Position numbers and translations under genes: made by a program
NCBI GenBank assembly: GCA_028824715.1
Contig: JAPPCV010000148.1
Location: 1 to 64,000, forward strand
Source: Boseongicola sp.
GTDB taxonomy: Bacteria; Pseudomonadota; Alphaproteobacteria; Rhodobacterales; Rhodobacteraceae
Direction: 5' to 3'
Length of the DNA stretch: 64,000 nt
Shown here: positions 9,392 through 18,153 of the stretch, one piece after another
Layout of the letters: every line of letters begins with the position of its first letter
Numbering within the stretch: the stretch's first letter is position 1
Notes under the pieces: model-generated
What the model saw: the letters and a program-made list of their open reading frames with translations, nothing else
What the model was told of the DNA's origin: nothing
Database searches by the model: none

Positions 9392-9775
9392 ATGAGTGAC
9401 ACGTCCGAACTTGAAGGCAGAATCCTTTCCGCGCTGGACAGGACGGAGCTGGCGTTGGACGGGATAGGCCCGAACGCCGAAGGTGATGGCCGGGACGGCG
9501 TCATTGAAGGCCTCAAGGCAGACGTGACGCGTTTGCAGGAGGCGCTCAGGACGCGGGATGCCCTGCTTCAGCAGATGCGGGCGGTGAACCGGAATCTCAG
9601 GGAATCGAACGCTGCGCTTCGCGCGGCCCACGCCGGTGGGCAGATGCAGGCGGATCTTCTGAATTTCGCACTGGAAGGCGAACTGGCCGGCCTTCGTGCC
9701 ACTCGCGAAGTGGAGAAGGCGGAGATCGAAGAAGTCCTGGCGATGCTCGAACCTGTGCTGAAGGAGGCTGGATGA
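9392..9775 (+). CDS. Hypothetical coiled-coil protein encoded before zapA
   Basis: The 127-residue protein has no known domain that I recognise. It is acidic and helical, with heptad-like stretches through residues 30-75 (RLQEALRTRDALLQQM) and an acidic C-terminus ending EVLAMLEPVLKEAG. No membrane segment or signal is visible. The ATG is preceded by CAGGAG. Its stop overlaps the zapA start in ATGA, so the two are translationally coupled. A similar small coiled-coil gene precedes zapA in many Rhodobacterales, and the pairing suggests a role with ZapA at the division site; that is inference. Confidence 0.75.
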   Translation: MSDTSELEGRILSALDRTELALDGIGPNAEGDGRDGVIEGLKADVTRLQEALRTRDALLQQMRAVNRNLRESNAALRAAHAGGQMQADLLNFALEGELAGLRATREVEKAEIEEVLAMLEPVLKEAG

Positions 9776-10170
9776 TGCCCGAGGTTTCGATTCGGATCGG
9801 CGAACGGCTCTTCAAGGTGTCGTGCCAGGACGGCGAAGAGAGTGCCCTTCATCAGGCTGCCGGGCTGCTTAACACCGAAGCCAAGACGCTTGAGGGCCAG
9901 TCCCGGCGTCTTCCCGAAGGCCAGATGCTCCTGATGGCCGGGCTCATGGTGGCGGACAAGCATGTCGCTGCCGCAAGCGAAAGGCGGCAGCTGGAGGAAG
10001 CGGTCGCCCGGCAGGAGGCCCGAATCAAGGATCTGGAAGGTCAGGTCGAGCATGGGCGGATGCAGGCCGCGCCACACGACGACAGGGTGTCTGAAGCCTT
10101 GGCCAGGATTGCCGAACGAATGGAAGCACTGGCGGAGTTGGCCGAAAGGAAGTCAGGCGCCCACGCATAG
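9772..10170 (+). CDS. zapA: Cell division protein ZapA
   Basis: This 132-residue protein has the ZapA N-terminal domain (PEVSIRIGERLFKVSCQDGEE, then an alanine-rich segment with MLLMAGLMVADKH) followed by a long coiled coil from about residue 65. ZapA binds FtsZ and cross-links filaments in the Z-ring. It overlaps the upstream coiled-coil gene by four bases; a second ATG three bases later is equally plausible as the start. The C-terminal coiled coil is longer than in E. coli ZapA, as usual for alphaproteobacteria. No 6S RNA is seen in the 89 bases after it. Confidence 0.88.
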   Translation: MMPEVSIRIGERLFKVSCQDGEESALHQAAGLLNTEAKTLEGQSRRLPEGQMLLMAGLMVADKHVAAASERRQLEEAVARQEARIKDLEGQVEHGRMQAAPHDDRVSEALARIAERMEALAELAERKSGAHA

Positions 10171-10259
10171 CTGACGCCGGTTGCGGAGCCTGAATCAAGA
10201 AGGCTACGAATCGCAGGATGAATTGAATCCGACCCGCCCACAGGCGTTGCGGAAGCCGA

Positions 10260-11969
10260 TCAGGCTTCGACCTGATCCTCGATGCCTTCAGTTGCAAGCC
10301 CGTCGAGACGTGGCATCAGGTTGAGAAGCGATCGCGTGTAGTCTTCCCGCGGCGAGGCAAAGAGTGCCTCTGCATCCTGGATTTCCACCAGGCGACCGTC
10401 CTGCATGACGGCAACGCGATCACACATCTGTCGCACCACCGGCAGGTCGTGCGAGATGAACAGCATCGTGAGGCGCAAGTGCTCCTGCAGGTCCTTCAGG
10501 ATGTTGAGTATCTGTGCCTGGATCGAGACATCGAGGGCGGATGTCGGCTCGTCGCAGATCAGGAATTTCGGTTGCGTTGCCAGGGCCCGGGCAATGGAGA
10601 TTCGCTGGCGCTGGCCGCCGGAAAACTCGTGCGGATACTTGAAGCCCGCGGCTGCGCCAAGCCCGACATGTTCGAGCAGCTCGTCGACCCTGTGTCGCAG
10701 CGCCTTGCCGGAAAGCAGCCCGTGATGGAGTGCGGGTTCGGCAACGATGGCGTCCACCCGCATGCGAGGATTGAGGGACGAGTACGGATCCTGGAAGATC
10801 ATCTGGATCTGACGGCGGTACCAGGCGAGGGAGCCGGTGCCGGTGACAGGTTGTCCGCCATACAGGATCGTGCCGCCGTCGGCCCTGTAGAGCCCGGCAA
10901 TCATGCGTGCGACCGTGGACTTGCCGGAACCCGACTCGCCGACGATTCCGAACACCTCGCCCTGTCGAATGTCGAAACTGACGTTGTTGACAGCGACAAG
11001 ATATTGCCTCCTGGACGGGATGAAGGAGCGCTTCTGCAGGAAGCGCTTGGTAAGGCCGCTTATCTCGAAGAGCGGCTTGGATGCGTCTGTATCCGCCTTG
11101 TGCCAGTTCCGTGCCAGGTCATCGATCCGGAATCTGGTGGCGCGTCCGTCGTAGGAAATGAGCGGAAACCGGTGCAGCTTCACGTTGGGGCGCGGGACGG
11201 CTGCGATGAGCGACTTGGTGTAGGGATGGTTCGGCTTGCCCAGGACGAGCCTGGTGGCGCCCGTCTCCACGACCTTGCCCCGGTACATGACGGTGACGCG
11301 ATCCGTCGTGTCGGCAATGACGCCCATGTCGTGAGTGATGAGGATGACGCCGACCCGGCGCTCGTTCGCGAGTTCCCTGATGAGATCCAGGATCTGAGCC
11401 TGGATCGATACGTCGAGCGCGGTAGTCGGCTCGTCGGCGATGATGACATCGGGCTCCGAGCACAGGGCGAGCGCGATGACAACGCGCTGCCGCATGCCGC
11501 CGGAGAACTGGTGCGGGTACTGGTCGAGCCGTACCTCGGGTTCCGGGATTCCGACGCGCGCAAGCAGATCTTGCGCCCGCTCGTGCGCTTCAGCGTCGGT
11601 CACGCTCAAATGTGTCGTGATGGTTTCCGTCAACTGCTCGCGAATCGTGAAGAGCGGGTTCAGCGAAGTCAGCGGATCCTGGAAGATCATGCTGATCTCG
11701 CTCCCGCGCAGGCTCCGCATTGCTGCCCGATCACGTCCCGAAATGATCTCGTTCTTGAGGCGGATCGTGCCGCCCGCGATCCTGCCAGGGCGTTCAAGCA
11801 GAGCCATGACGGCCGCCCCGATGGTCGACTTCCCGGCCCCGGATTCGCCTACGAGACCATGTATCTCGCCAGGCTCGACCGTCAGGCTGGCCCCGTCGAC
11901 GGCAACGAACACCTCCCTTCGTGTCGGGAACTCGACCGTCAGGTCGGCGATGTCGAGAATTGCGCTCAT
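10260..11969 (-). CDS. Dipeptide/oligopeptide ABC transporter, two fused ATPase domains
   Basis: This protein of about 569 residues holds two complete nucleotide-binding domains in one chain. Domain 1 has Walker A GESGAGKS, signature FSGGMRQRV, Walker B IIADEPTTALD and the NHPYTKSL motif typical of peptide-family ATPases. Domain 2, after a linker near residue 280, has GESGSGKST, FSGGQRQRISIARAL and LICDEPTSALD. It powers import through the permeases encoded just upstream (DppD-DppF fusion layout). It is the last gene of the operon. The start MSAILDI is chosen by similarity; a GTG 30 bases further upstream is possible. Confidence 0.93.
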   Translation of the reverse strand: MSAILDIADLTVEFPTRREVFVAVDGASLTVEPGEIHGLVGESGAGKSTIGAAVMALLERPGRIAGGTIRLKNEIISGRDRAAMRSLRGSEISMIFQDPLTSLNPLFTIREQLTETITTHLSVTDAEAHERAQDLLARVGIPEPEVRLDQYPHQFSGGMRQRVVIALALCSEPDVIIADEPTTALDVSIQAQILDLIRELANERRVGVILITHDMGVIADTTDRVTVMYRGKVVETGATRLVLGKPNHPYTKSLIAAVPRPNVKLHRFPLISYDGRATRFRIDDLARNWHKADTDASKPLFEISGLTKRFLQKRSFIPSRRQYLVAVNNVSFDIRQGEVFGIVGESGSGKSTVARMIAGLYRADGGTILYGGQPVTGTGSLAWYRRQIQMIFQDPYSSLNPRMRVDAIVAEPALHHGLLSGKALRHRVDELLEHVGLGAAAGFKYPHEFSGGQRQRISIARALATQPKFLICDEPTSALDVSIQAQILNILKDLQEHLRLTMLFISHDLPVVRQMCDRVAVMQDGRLVEIQDAEALFASPREDYTRSLLNLMPRLDGLATEGIEDQVEA

Positions 11970-12033
11970 CGGCAGTCCGGCATCGGCTCGCGTTGCCACT
12001 GTCCGCCTGCCGGGTTCTCGATCTGGGACATGC

Positions 12034-12990
12034 CTATCTCAGCTTCGGGTTCAATGCGTCGCGCAGCCAGTCGCCGAGAAGATTCACGGAGAGCGCGAGC
12101 GCGAGCAGCGTGCAGGCCGGAAAGAACAGAATCCACCATTCGCCGGAGAAAAGGAATCCCTGGCCGATGCGGATCAGCGTGCCGAGCGAGGGCTGTGTGG
12201 GCGGCGCACCGACCCCGAGGAAGGACAGGGTCGCCTCGGCAATGATGGCGAGCGCCAGCGAGATCGTCGCGATCACCAGCACGGGAGAGAGAACGTTCGG
12301 CAGGATGTGGCGGATCATGATTGCGGTTCCCGACCTGCCGATGAGTTGGGCGGCCTGCACGTATTCCTTCTTCGTCTCGACCAGCGTCGCGCCACGCACG
12401 ACCCGCGCAAACTGGACCCAGTCGGACAGGCCGATCGCGAGAATCAGAACCCAGATGGCGATCTGGTCCCGATATTCCACGGGCGTGAACCCCTTGGCGA
12501 TGCCGAAGATGAGCATGGCGACGAGAATCGCGGGGAAGGTCAGTTGCACGTCGGCGACGCGCATGATGATCGTCTCTGTCCAGCCGCCCCGGTAGCCGGC
12601 AATCAGGCCCAGTGTCACGCCGATCACCATGCCGAGCAATACGGCTGCGAAGCCCACCAGAAGCGAGATGCGCATGCCAAAGAGAATGGTCGAGAAGACG
12701 TCGCGACCCTGATCGTCGGTGCCGAGCCAGAAGCTCTCTCCGGTGAACGCATTTGGCGTGCCCGGCGCCGTGAACCCGTTCATCAGGTTGAGCGTCGCGG
12801 GATCGAACGGGTCGTGCGGCGCGATCAGAGGGGCAAGGAGGGCTCCCGAGACCAGGAGTACGACCACGACGAACGAGACCATGGCGACCGGCGAGTGGCG
12901 GAACGCCCATGCGAGATCGCTTTGCCACATCGCCCTGATCCGCAAGGCCGTGGAGTTGATCCGGTCCGGCGCGGTGGGTACGCTGGTCAT
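12034..12990 (-). CDS. Dipeptide-type ABC transporter permease, DppC family
   Basis: The 318-residue membrane protein has the N-terminal DppC domain (WAFRHSPVAMVSFVVV), the motif FWLGTDDQGRDVFSTILFGMR between its first two membrane segments, and about six transmembrane helices. The cytoplasmic EAA loop (AAQLIGRSGTAIMIRHILPN) docks on the ATPase. It forms the membrane channel with the DppB-type protein. The start overlaps the dppB stop by four bases (ATGA), so the two subunits are translationally coupled. Substrate cannot be told from the sequence; the family imports di- and oligopeptides and sometimes other solutes. Confidence 0.93.
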   Translation of the reverse strand: MTSVPTAPDRINSTALRIRAMWQSDLAWAFRHSPVAMVSFVVVVLLVSGALLAPLIAPHDPFDPATLNLMNGFTAPGTPNAFTGESFWLGTDDQGRDVFSTILFGMRISLLVGFAAVLLGMVIGVTLGLIAGYRGGWTETIIMRVADVQLTFPAILVAMLIFGIAKGFTPVEYRDQIAIWVLILAIGLSDWVQFARVVRGATLVETKKEYVQAAQLIGRSGTAIMIRHILPNVLSPVLVIATISLALAIIAEATLSFLGVGAPPTQPSLGTLIRIGQGFLFSGEWWILFFPACTLLALALSVNLLGDWLRDALNPKLR

Positions 12991-13964
12991 GTGATGTTCC
13001 CCTCGCCGCGGAGCCGCGGGTCGATCGCGACATAGAGGAGATCGACCAAGAGGTTGATTCCGACGAACATGACCGAGATCAGCATCAGGTAGGCCGCCAT
13101 CACCGGGATGTCGACGAACTGGATGGCATTGATGAAGAGCAGTCCGACGCCCGGCCACTGGAACACGGTTTCGGTGATGATCGCGAAGGCGATGATCGAT
13201 CCGAGCTGCAAGCCGGTCACTGTGATGACCGGGACGAGCGTGTTCTTCAGCGCATGGCGGAAGTTCACGACTCGCTCGGAGAGTCCCCTGGCGCGGGCAA
13301 AGTTGATGTAGTCCTGCCGCAGAACCTCGAGCATCTCGGCGCGCACGAGGCGCATGATCAGAGTCATCTGGTACAAGCCGAGCGTGATTGCAGGCAGTAC
13401 AAGCGCCTTGAGGCCGCTCGCGGTCAGAAAGCCGGTCGACCATCCGCCGACATGGACCACGTCGCCACGCCCGAAACTGGGAAGCAGGTCGAGTTCCACC
13501 GAGAAGACGTAGATCAGCAGGATGCCTATGAGAAACGTGGGAAGACTGACTCCGATGAGCGATCCGGTCATGATCACGTTTGACGCCCAGCCGTCGCGTC
13601 GAATCGCGGTGAAGACGCCGAGAACGATGCCGATCACGATCGCGAAGAGACCGCTGACGGCTGCCAGTTCCAGCGTTGCCGGTGCCCGTTCGGCGATGAT
13701 CTCGGCCACAGGGCGGCCCTGCCTGTAACTGACGCCGAAATTGCCCTGCACCGCGTTCTCGAGAAAGCGCCAGTATTGCACGGGGAACGGCTGATCGAGC
13801 CCGAGTTGCGCACGCAGGCGCTCGATGTCGGCCTGCGTGCGCTCCTGGCCAAGCATGTTGTCGATCGGATCGCCCACGAACCGGAACATGGAGAACGCCA
13901 CGAGGCCGACGATGAGCAGCACGACGACGGACTGGAAGATCCGGCGGATGATGTAGTTCAGCAC
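12987..13964 (-). CDS. Dipeptide-type ABC transporter permease, DppB family
   Basis: The 325-residue protein starts with the family N-terminus MLNYIIRRIFQSVVVLLIVG. It continues with the VGDPIDNMLG and AQLGLDQPFPVQYWRFL periplasmic region and six membrane helices. The EAA loop is NFARARGLSERVVNFRHALKN. It ends in AIDPRLRGEG, typical for DppB. It pairs with the downstream DppC-like subunit. The gene follows the binding-protein gene by 94 bp, in which no strong terminator is seen, so the four genes look like one operon. Confidence 0.93.
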   Translation of the reverse strand: MLNYIIRRIFQSVVVLLIVGLVAFSMFRFVGDPIDNMLGQERTQADIERLRAQLGLDQPFPVQYWRFLENAVQGNFGVSYRQGRPVAEIIAERAPATLELAAVSGLFAIVIGIVLGVFTAIRRDGWASNVIMTGSLIGVSLPTFLIGILLIYVFSVELDLLPSFGRGDVVHVGGWSTGFLTASGLKALVLPAITLGLYQMTLIMRLVRAEMLEVLRQDYINFARARGLSERVVNFRHALKNTLVPVITVTGLQLGSIIAFAIITETVFQWPGVGLLFINAIQFVDIPVMAAYLMLISVMFVGINLLVDLLYVAIDPRLRGEGNIT

Positions 13965-14058
13965 CTGGCTTCCCCGTGACCGTTGCCGCGAAGGAGGCCC
14001 GGGCAGGGAACGAGTCCGGCCCGCCCGAAGGCGGGCCGACGGTGGAGGGTCCGCAAGG

Positions 14059-15636
14059 TCAGTTGACCCTCACCCAACGCAGGATGAAGAAGTTGTCCGG
14101 TCGCTGCGTCAGCTCGACGTTTGCTTGGGCGCCCCAAACGAGCGGCTGGACGTACATCGTCACGTAGGCATGCTCGTCCTGATAGAGCGCGGTCACCTCG
14201 TCCAGCATCGCCTGCCGTTTGGTGTCGTCGATCTCTGACTGGATCATCGGCAGGAGCTCATCGATCCTGGCATTCGAGTATCCCCCGAAGTTCCAGCTGC
14301 CAAGCTTCTTTTCGCTGTTGGGGGTCGACGCGAGGAACCGGACCGGATGCTCGTGATCGAAGGTGCCCGGTGACCAGCCGAGCATGTACATGTCAAAGTT
14401 GTCCTCGCGCAGTTCCGGCCAGTAGTTGCGGACCGGCATCGCGTCGAGTTCGGCCGTGACGCCCACATGAGCCAGCATGCCGACGACGGCCTGGCAGACA
14501 GCCTCGTCGTTCAGGTAGCGGTCGTTCGGACACTTGAGACCGAATCCGAACCCGTCAGGATAGCCGGCTTCGGCAAGCAACGCCCGTGCTCGGTCCGGAT
14601 CGAATGCAGGGCGCATGTCATTTGCCGCGGAGAAGCCTCGCATCGCGGGGCTGACAAGCTGGCTGGCCGGTTCGGCGCTGCCGCGCATGATGGTTTGCAG
14701 GATGGCAGGCACGTTGATCGCGCTTGCCACCGCCTCGCGCACGCGCACGTCCCTGAAGGGATTCGGGTCACCTGTGTTGGGGCCGTATTTCAGGGCCTCC
14801 GCCTCGTGGGCGAAGCCAAGCATGATGACGCGTGCCTCGATGCCCCGGATGACCGTGACCGCGTCCTGGCCGGACAGCCTTTCGGCGTCCTGGATTGGCA
14901 CCGGGTTGATCAGGTCGACATCTCCCGAAAGCAGGGCGGCAACGGCCGTGGCCGGGTTCTGGATGGGCAGGAACGTCGCCTCGGTGATGTTGTGCTCGAC
15001 TTCGCCCCACCAGTCGCCAAAGGGCCGAAGAACTGTCTCCAGTCCGGGCTGACGGCCGCTCAGCACGAAGGCGCCGGTGCCGTTGGCGTTTAGCGTGGCA
15101 TGGTTTCCCGATTCCTTGTCCGGCCGCTCTGCGCCATTCGCTTCGGCCCAGCCAGCATCCATCATCATCCAGTTGGCGATCGAGTCCGGGAAGATCGGGT
15201 TCGGCACGTTGGTCATGACGTCAATCGTGTAGTCGTCGACCTTGATCACGTCCGATACGGTCGCGAACCAGCTGCGCACATCCGACGCTTCCGATGATGC
15301 GCGTTCGTAGGAAAAGACCACGTCGTCAGCGTCGAACTCGCTTCCATCGTGGTACGTGACGCCCTGACGGAGGAAGAAGCGCCAGCCCGCCCCGTCGCCG
15401 ATGGGCTCCCAGCCCGTGGCCAGCGCGGGCTCGATCGACATGTCTCTTCCACGGCGCACGAGGCCCTCGTAGACGTTGTTCAGGAAGCCGAGGACCGGCG
15501 CCGAACTCACGGCATGCGGATCCATCGTCTGCGGGTCGGTGGTGCCCGCCCATCTGAAGGTTTCGGCATGCGTGCCTGCTGCGATGCCGGTTGCCAGCAG
15601 GAAACCCAGCGCACCAGTTGAAGCTTTTGCTGTCAT
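14059..15636 (-). CDS. ABC transporter substrate-binding protein, family 5
   Basis: This 525-residue extracytoplasmic solute-binding protein (SBP_bac_5, DppA/OppA type) begins with a signal peptide cleaved near AGTHAETFRWAG. The family pattern follows: DPQTMDPHA, LVRRGRDMSIEPALATGWEP, LRQGVTYHDGSEFDADDVVFSYER, NGTGAFVLSG and DRYLNDEAVCQAVVGML. It captures the solute in the periplasm and delivers it to the permease and ATPase encoded downstream. The start at MTAKAST is supported by GGGGGA about eight bases before it. It is clearly related to, but much more diverged from, the two similar binding proteins at 18-23 kb. Confidence 0.94.
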   Translation of the reverse strand: MTAKASTGALGFLLATGIAAGTHAETFRWAGTTDPQTMDPHAVSSAPVLGFLNNVYEGLVRRGRDMSIEPALATGWEPIGDGAGWRFFLRQGVTYHDGSEFDADDVVFSYERASSEASDVRSWFATVSDVIKVDDYTIDVMTNVPNPIFPDSIANWMMMDAGWAEANGAERPDKESGNHATLNANGTGAFVLSGRQPGLETVLRPFGDWWGEVEHNITEATFLPIQNPATAVAALLSGDVDLINPVPIQDAERLSGQDAVTVIRGIEARVIMLGFAHEAEALKYGPNTGDPNPFRDVRVREAVASAINVPAILQTIMRGSAEPASQLVSPAMRGFSAANDMRPAFDPDRARALLAEAGYPDGFGFGLKCPNDRYLNDEAVCQAVVGMLAHVGVTAELDAMPVRNYWPELREDNFDMYMLGWSPGTFDHEHPVRFLASTPNSEKKLGSWNFGGYSNARIDELLPMIQSEIDDTKRQAMLDEVTALYQDEHAYVTMYVQPLVWGAQANVELTQRPDNFFILRWVRVN

Positions 15637-17072
15637 TTTTTCCCCCTTTGTGTCAGCAGGCGCCACTCTGGCATGATTGTCGCGGATGGCAAGTCGTGGC
15701 CACCGCGCATGGCCTCATGCGCCGACACGCGACGGGTGCGCAATGCGTCGAGCCCGGGCAACCGGCGGCACGAGGCCGTGCCAGCGCTGGGTCCGCCTCA
15801 GTCGCCGGTTTCTTGATCTCCAGCCATGCGGAGGGTCGACTGACGCGCTTCGCGCCATGCGATGCAAGGCAGGCCTGGGATTTGGGGTGTGGCCTGGCAT
15901 CGGTTCGTACTGAAGCTCTTGACCTTGGCGGGACCGTACGGCGAACAGGCCGTTTTGCCGGAAGGAGTTACGCAACTTCATCCCGGAATTCCTGGAATGT
16001 GACGACCGAAGGGATCGAAGGGCCCTCAATGGGGACGTCATGCGAAAGTCAACTTGGGTCGTCCTGGCCGTTCCGATCCGCGTTGAATGTGACAACGTGG
16101 TGCGGGCAGGGCCCGGTCCTGCCATTCCCTGACACGGCAGCGCATGGCTTTGCGCAAGCCGCGCAACGCGGCATCCGCCGCGCATGGTGTGCGGTGGGGT
16201 TGGCTCCATCCGGAAACGCGATGCGACCGCTTTCATGGGACACGCGCAAATGGACAACAATCGCGTGTGGCCGGTCGCGTCATGGGCTTCGGTCTTCAAT
16301 GCGTCCTTCCGGTTCGTTGCCACTTCGCGCGCAGGCGCCGAACAGGCCGAGCGAAGCGCACTGAAGGCGGCAGGAGCGCCTAGAAGGACTTGCAGGAGTC
16401 GCTTCCGATGCGACACGACGAGCATAGGTTGAGCAAGTGTCGGCCTGAATCCGCGGCGAGCGGAGAGGCAGAACGATAGCGGAAACTTCTTCGATTTCGA
16501 TGCCTTGGCAATGACGTGGCGGTCGAGGCAAGGGCCTTGGTTTCGGGCGGGCCGAATCGATCATCTTGGCTGGCCGGGGTTACGGGCGGCGCTGCAACGG
16601 TTCCCAACAATGGCGATGCGGACTGATCTGCGACGGGTCCGGGATGCAGGAAGCTGGATCGGCGGCCATCCCCTCGTCACTCGCGCCAGGGCCATGGCGT
16701 TCGTCTTCAACCTGCACGTGGACAGGAAGGCGACACTTTGTGGCGCGGCACGGGCATTGCATTGATCCAGGCAACCCTCGCCGCACAAGCCAAGGATCTT
16801 GCCGCTATCATGAATATGCTCGCCGCACTGGAGTCCAAGTGAGAATGGAGCGGTGTCCGGCATTTGTCCTCATTCGCAAAATGTGACTTGTCGACATGAT
16901 CGCCAACTGAAGGCAAGATCGGCATGGCACGAGGGAAGACCGTGCCATTCGATGATGCAAAGGCCGAGTGCCCGGGTGCGGCGGTCGTGGATGACAGCAT
17001 CACGAGTGCGGTGCTGTAAGCTGCGGCAAGACTGCAGTTCGCGCGCGCGGCAGAGGGACAGGAGGGAAAGAC
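15637..17072. other. Long region without a recognisable gene
   Basis: No intact coding sequence or RNA gene is seen in 1.4 kb. One short plus-strand frame ending at 16842 reads IALIQATLAAQAKDLAAI and onward with plausible protein character, but it was not identified and lacks a body. The last 40 bases hold the ribosome-binding site (AGGAGGGA) of the next gene. Confidence 0.5.
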
Positions 17073-17618
17073 ATGATCTGGCTAGTGGCGGGACTTGCAA
17101 TTTGGTGGGCGGCACATCTCTTCAAGCGCATCGCTCCGGAACGACGCGAGGGAATGGGCAAGACGGGCAAAGGGCTTGTGGCGGCGGCCTTGATCGTCGC
17201 GTTGGCCTTGATGGTGGTCGGCTACCGCATGGCCGAGAGCGTGGCCTATTGGGATCCGGGGGCGGCGCTTGTGGGGATCAACAACCTGTTCGTGCTCGCT
17301 GCCTTCTACCTGTTTGCAGCGAGCGGGCTGAAGACCGGAGTCACGCGCGTCATCCGCCATCCGCAACTTGTCGGGTTTGCGCTGTGGGCGCTCGCCCACA
17401 TAATCGTGAATGGAGACCTGCCTTCGCTTGTTCTCTTTGGCGGCTTGCTGGCCTGGGCACTGGCGGAAATTGCCGTCATCAATCGCGCCGCGCCGGATTG
17501 GTCGGCTCCGGAGCCGGTGCCGGCACGAAAGGAGGTCATGGCTGCCGTGGGCGCTGCTGCAGTCTTCGCTGCCGCGGCAATTGTACATGGGTGGCTTGGC
17601 TACAATCCGTTTGGCTGA
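17073..17618 (+). CDS. NnrU-family membrane protein
   Basis: This 181-residue protein has five to six predicted membrane segments and the NnrU pattern: an N-terminal HLFKRIAPERR loop, YRMAESVAYWDPGAAL, a TGVTRVIRHPQLVGFALWALAHIIVNGD segment with conserved Arg, His and Asn, and a C-terminal hydrophobic helix ending WLGYNPFG. NnrU proteins are inner-membrane proteins linked to nitrogen-oxide metabolism in denitrifiers but occur widely in alphaproteobacteria. The exact role is not established. AGGAGGGA eight bases upstream fixes the start. No nitric oxide reductase genes are nearby. Confidence 0.88.
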   Translation: MIWLVAGLAIWWAAHLFKRIAPERREGMGKTGKGLVAAALIVALALMVVGYRMAESVAYWDPGAALVGINNLFVLAAFYLFAASGLKTGVTRVIRHPQLVGFALWALAHIIVNGDLPSLVLFGGLLAWALAEIAVINRAAPDWSAPEPVPARKEVMAAVGAAAVFAAAAIVHGWLGYNPFG

Positions 17619-18109
17619 TCGCAGGCAGGTCGTGAGCGGAGCCGGCAGCGCGTGTCGGAGCGGCATGTCACTCCGTAGAGGCCGGAGGACGAGAGCGTTG
17701 CTCTTCCGTTTGGCGGAAAGCCGATGCGCTGCCAGCCGCATGGATTCGGGCGGGAGCACTGTCGCAAACACCTTCGCTCCCGGAACCCGACGCATTCATC
17801 TGACGCATTCGCGGAACGCCAGGGGTGAGGTCATGGCGTGTCGATGAACTGGCGGCGTCGTTGCATTTGCTCGGCGTCTCGAGGCCGGAGGTCTCACGGA
17901 ATTTGCGTGCCATGCTGGGCTGTGTCGATTGGCGACGGGACGGTTGACGCCGGCCCCTTCTTCACGGCGGGCAAGCCTGCCTGGAACCAAGTGGCCAGAA
18001 TTTCCGGTGGAGACGAGGTTTCGGCCACTTTCCGCTCATCCGTCATGTGGCCTTGAATCGCTCCAGCCGGAGCAGCGTCTTCCCGCATTCGGCGCGCTGG
18101 GTCGCGTGC
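17619..18109. other. Non-coding region
   Basis: No gene is recognised here; the open frames across it are shadows of composition or of the downstream binding-protein gene on the other strand. Confidence 0.5.
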
Positions 18110-18125
18110 AGAGGCTGAAGGCGGC
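18110..18125 (+). repeat. 16-bp flank shared by binding-protein copies
   Basis: CAGAGGCTGAAGGCGG occurs 28 bases beyond the stop of the second binding-protein gene and again, exactly, at 19823-19838 beside the relic copy. The shared flank supports tandem duplication rather than chance similarity. Confidence 0.7.
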
Positions 18126-18137
18126 TCTCGCGCCGCC
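18120..18137 (-). terminator. Hairpin after the second binding-protein gene
   Basis: GGCGGC and GCCGCC form a perfect 6-bp stem with a 6-base loop, 16 bases beyond the stop codon on the minus strand. No clear T-run follows, so termination is only plausible. Confidence 0.45.
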
Positions 18138-18153
18138 CTCAGGCCCCGCTTGT

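Noticed and set aside
10171-10259. 6S RNA next to zapA
   Set aside because: Although 6S RNA often follows zapA, only 89 bases lie between zapA and the next gene and no 6S-like structure is visible.
10449-12245. Very long plus-strand open frame (~600 codons) opposite the ABC ATPase
   Set aside because: It mirrors the codon structure of the ATPase/permease genes in GC-rich DNA and has no recognisable motif.
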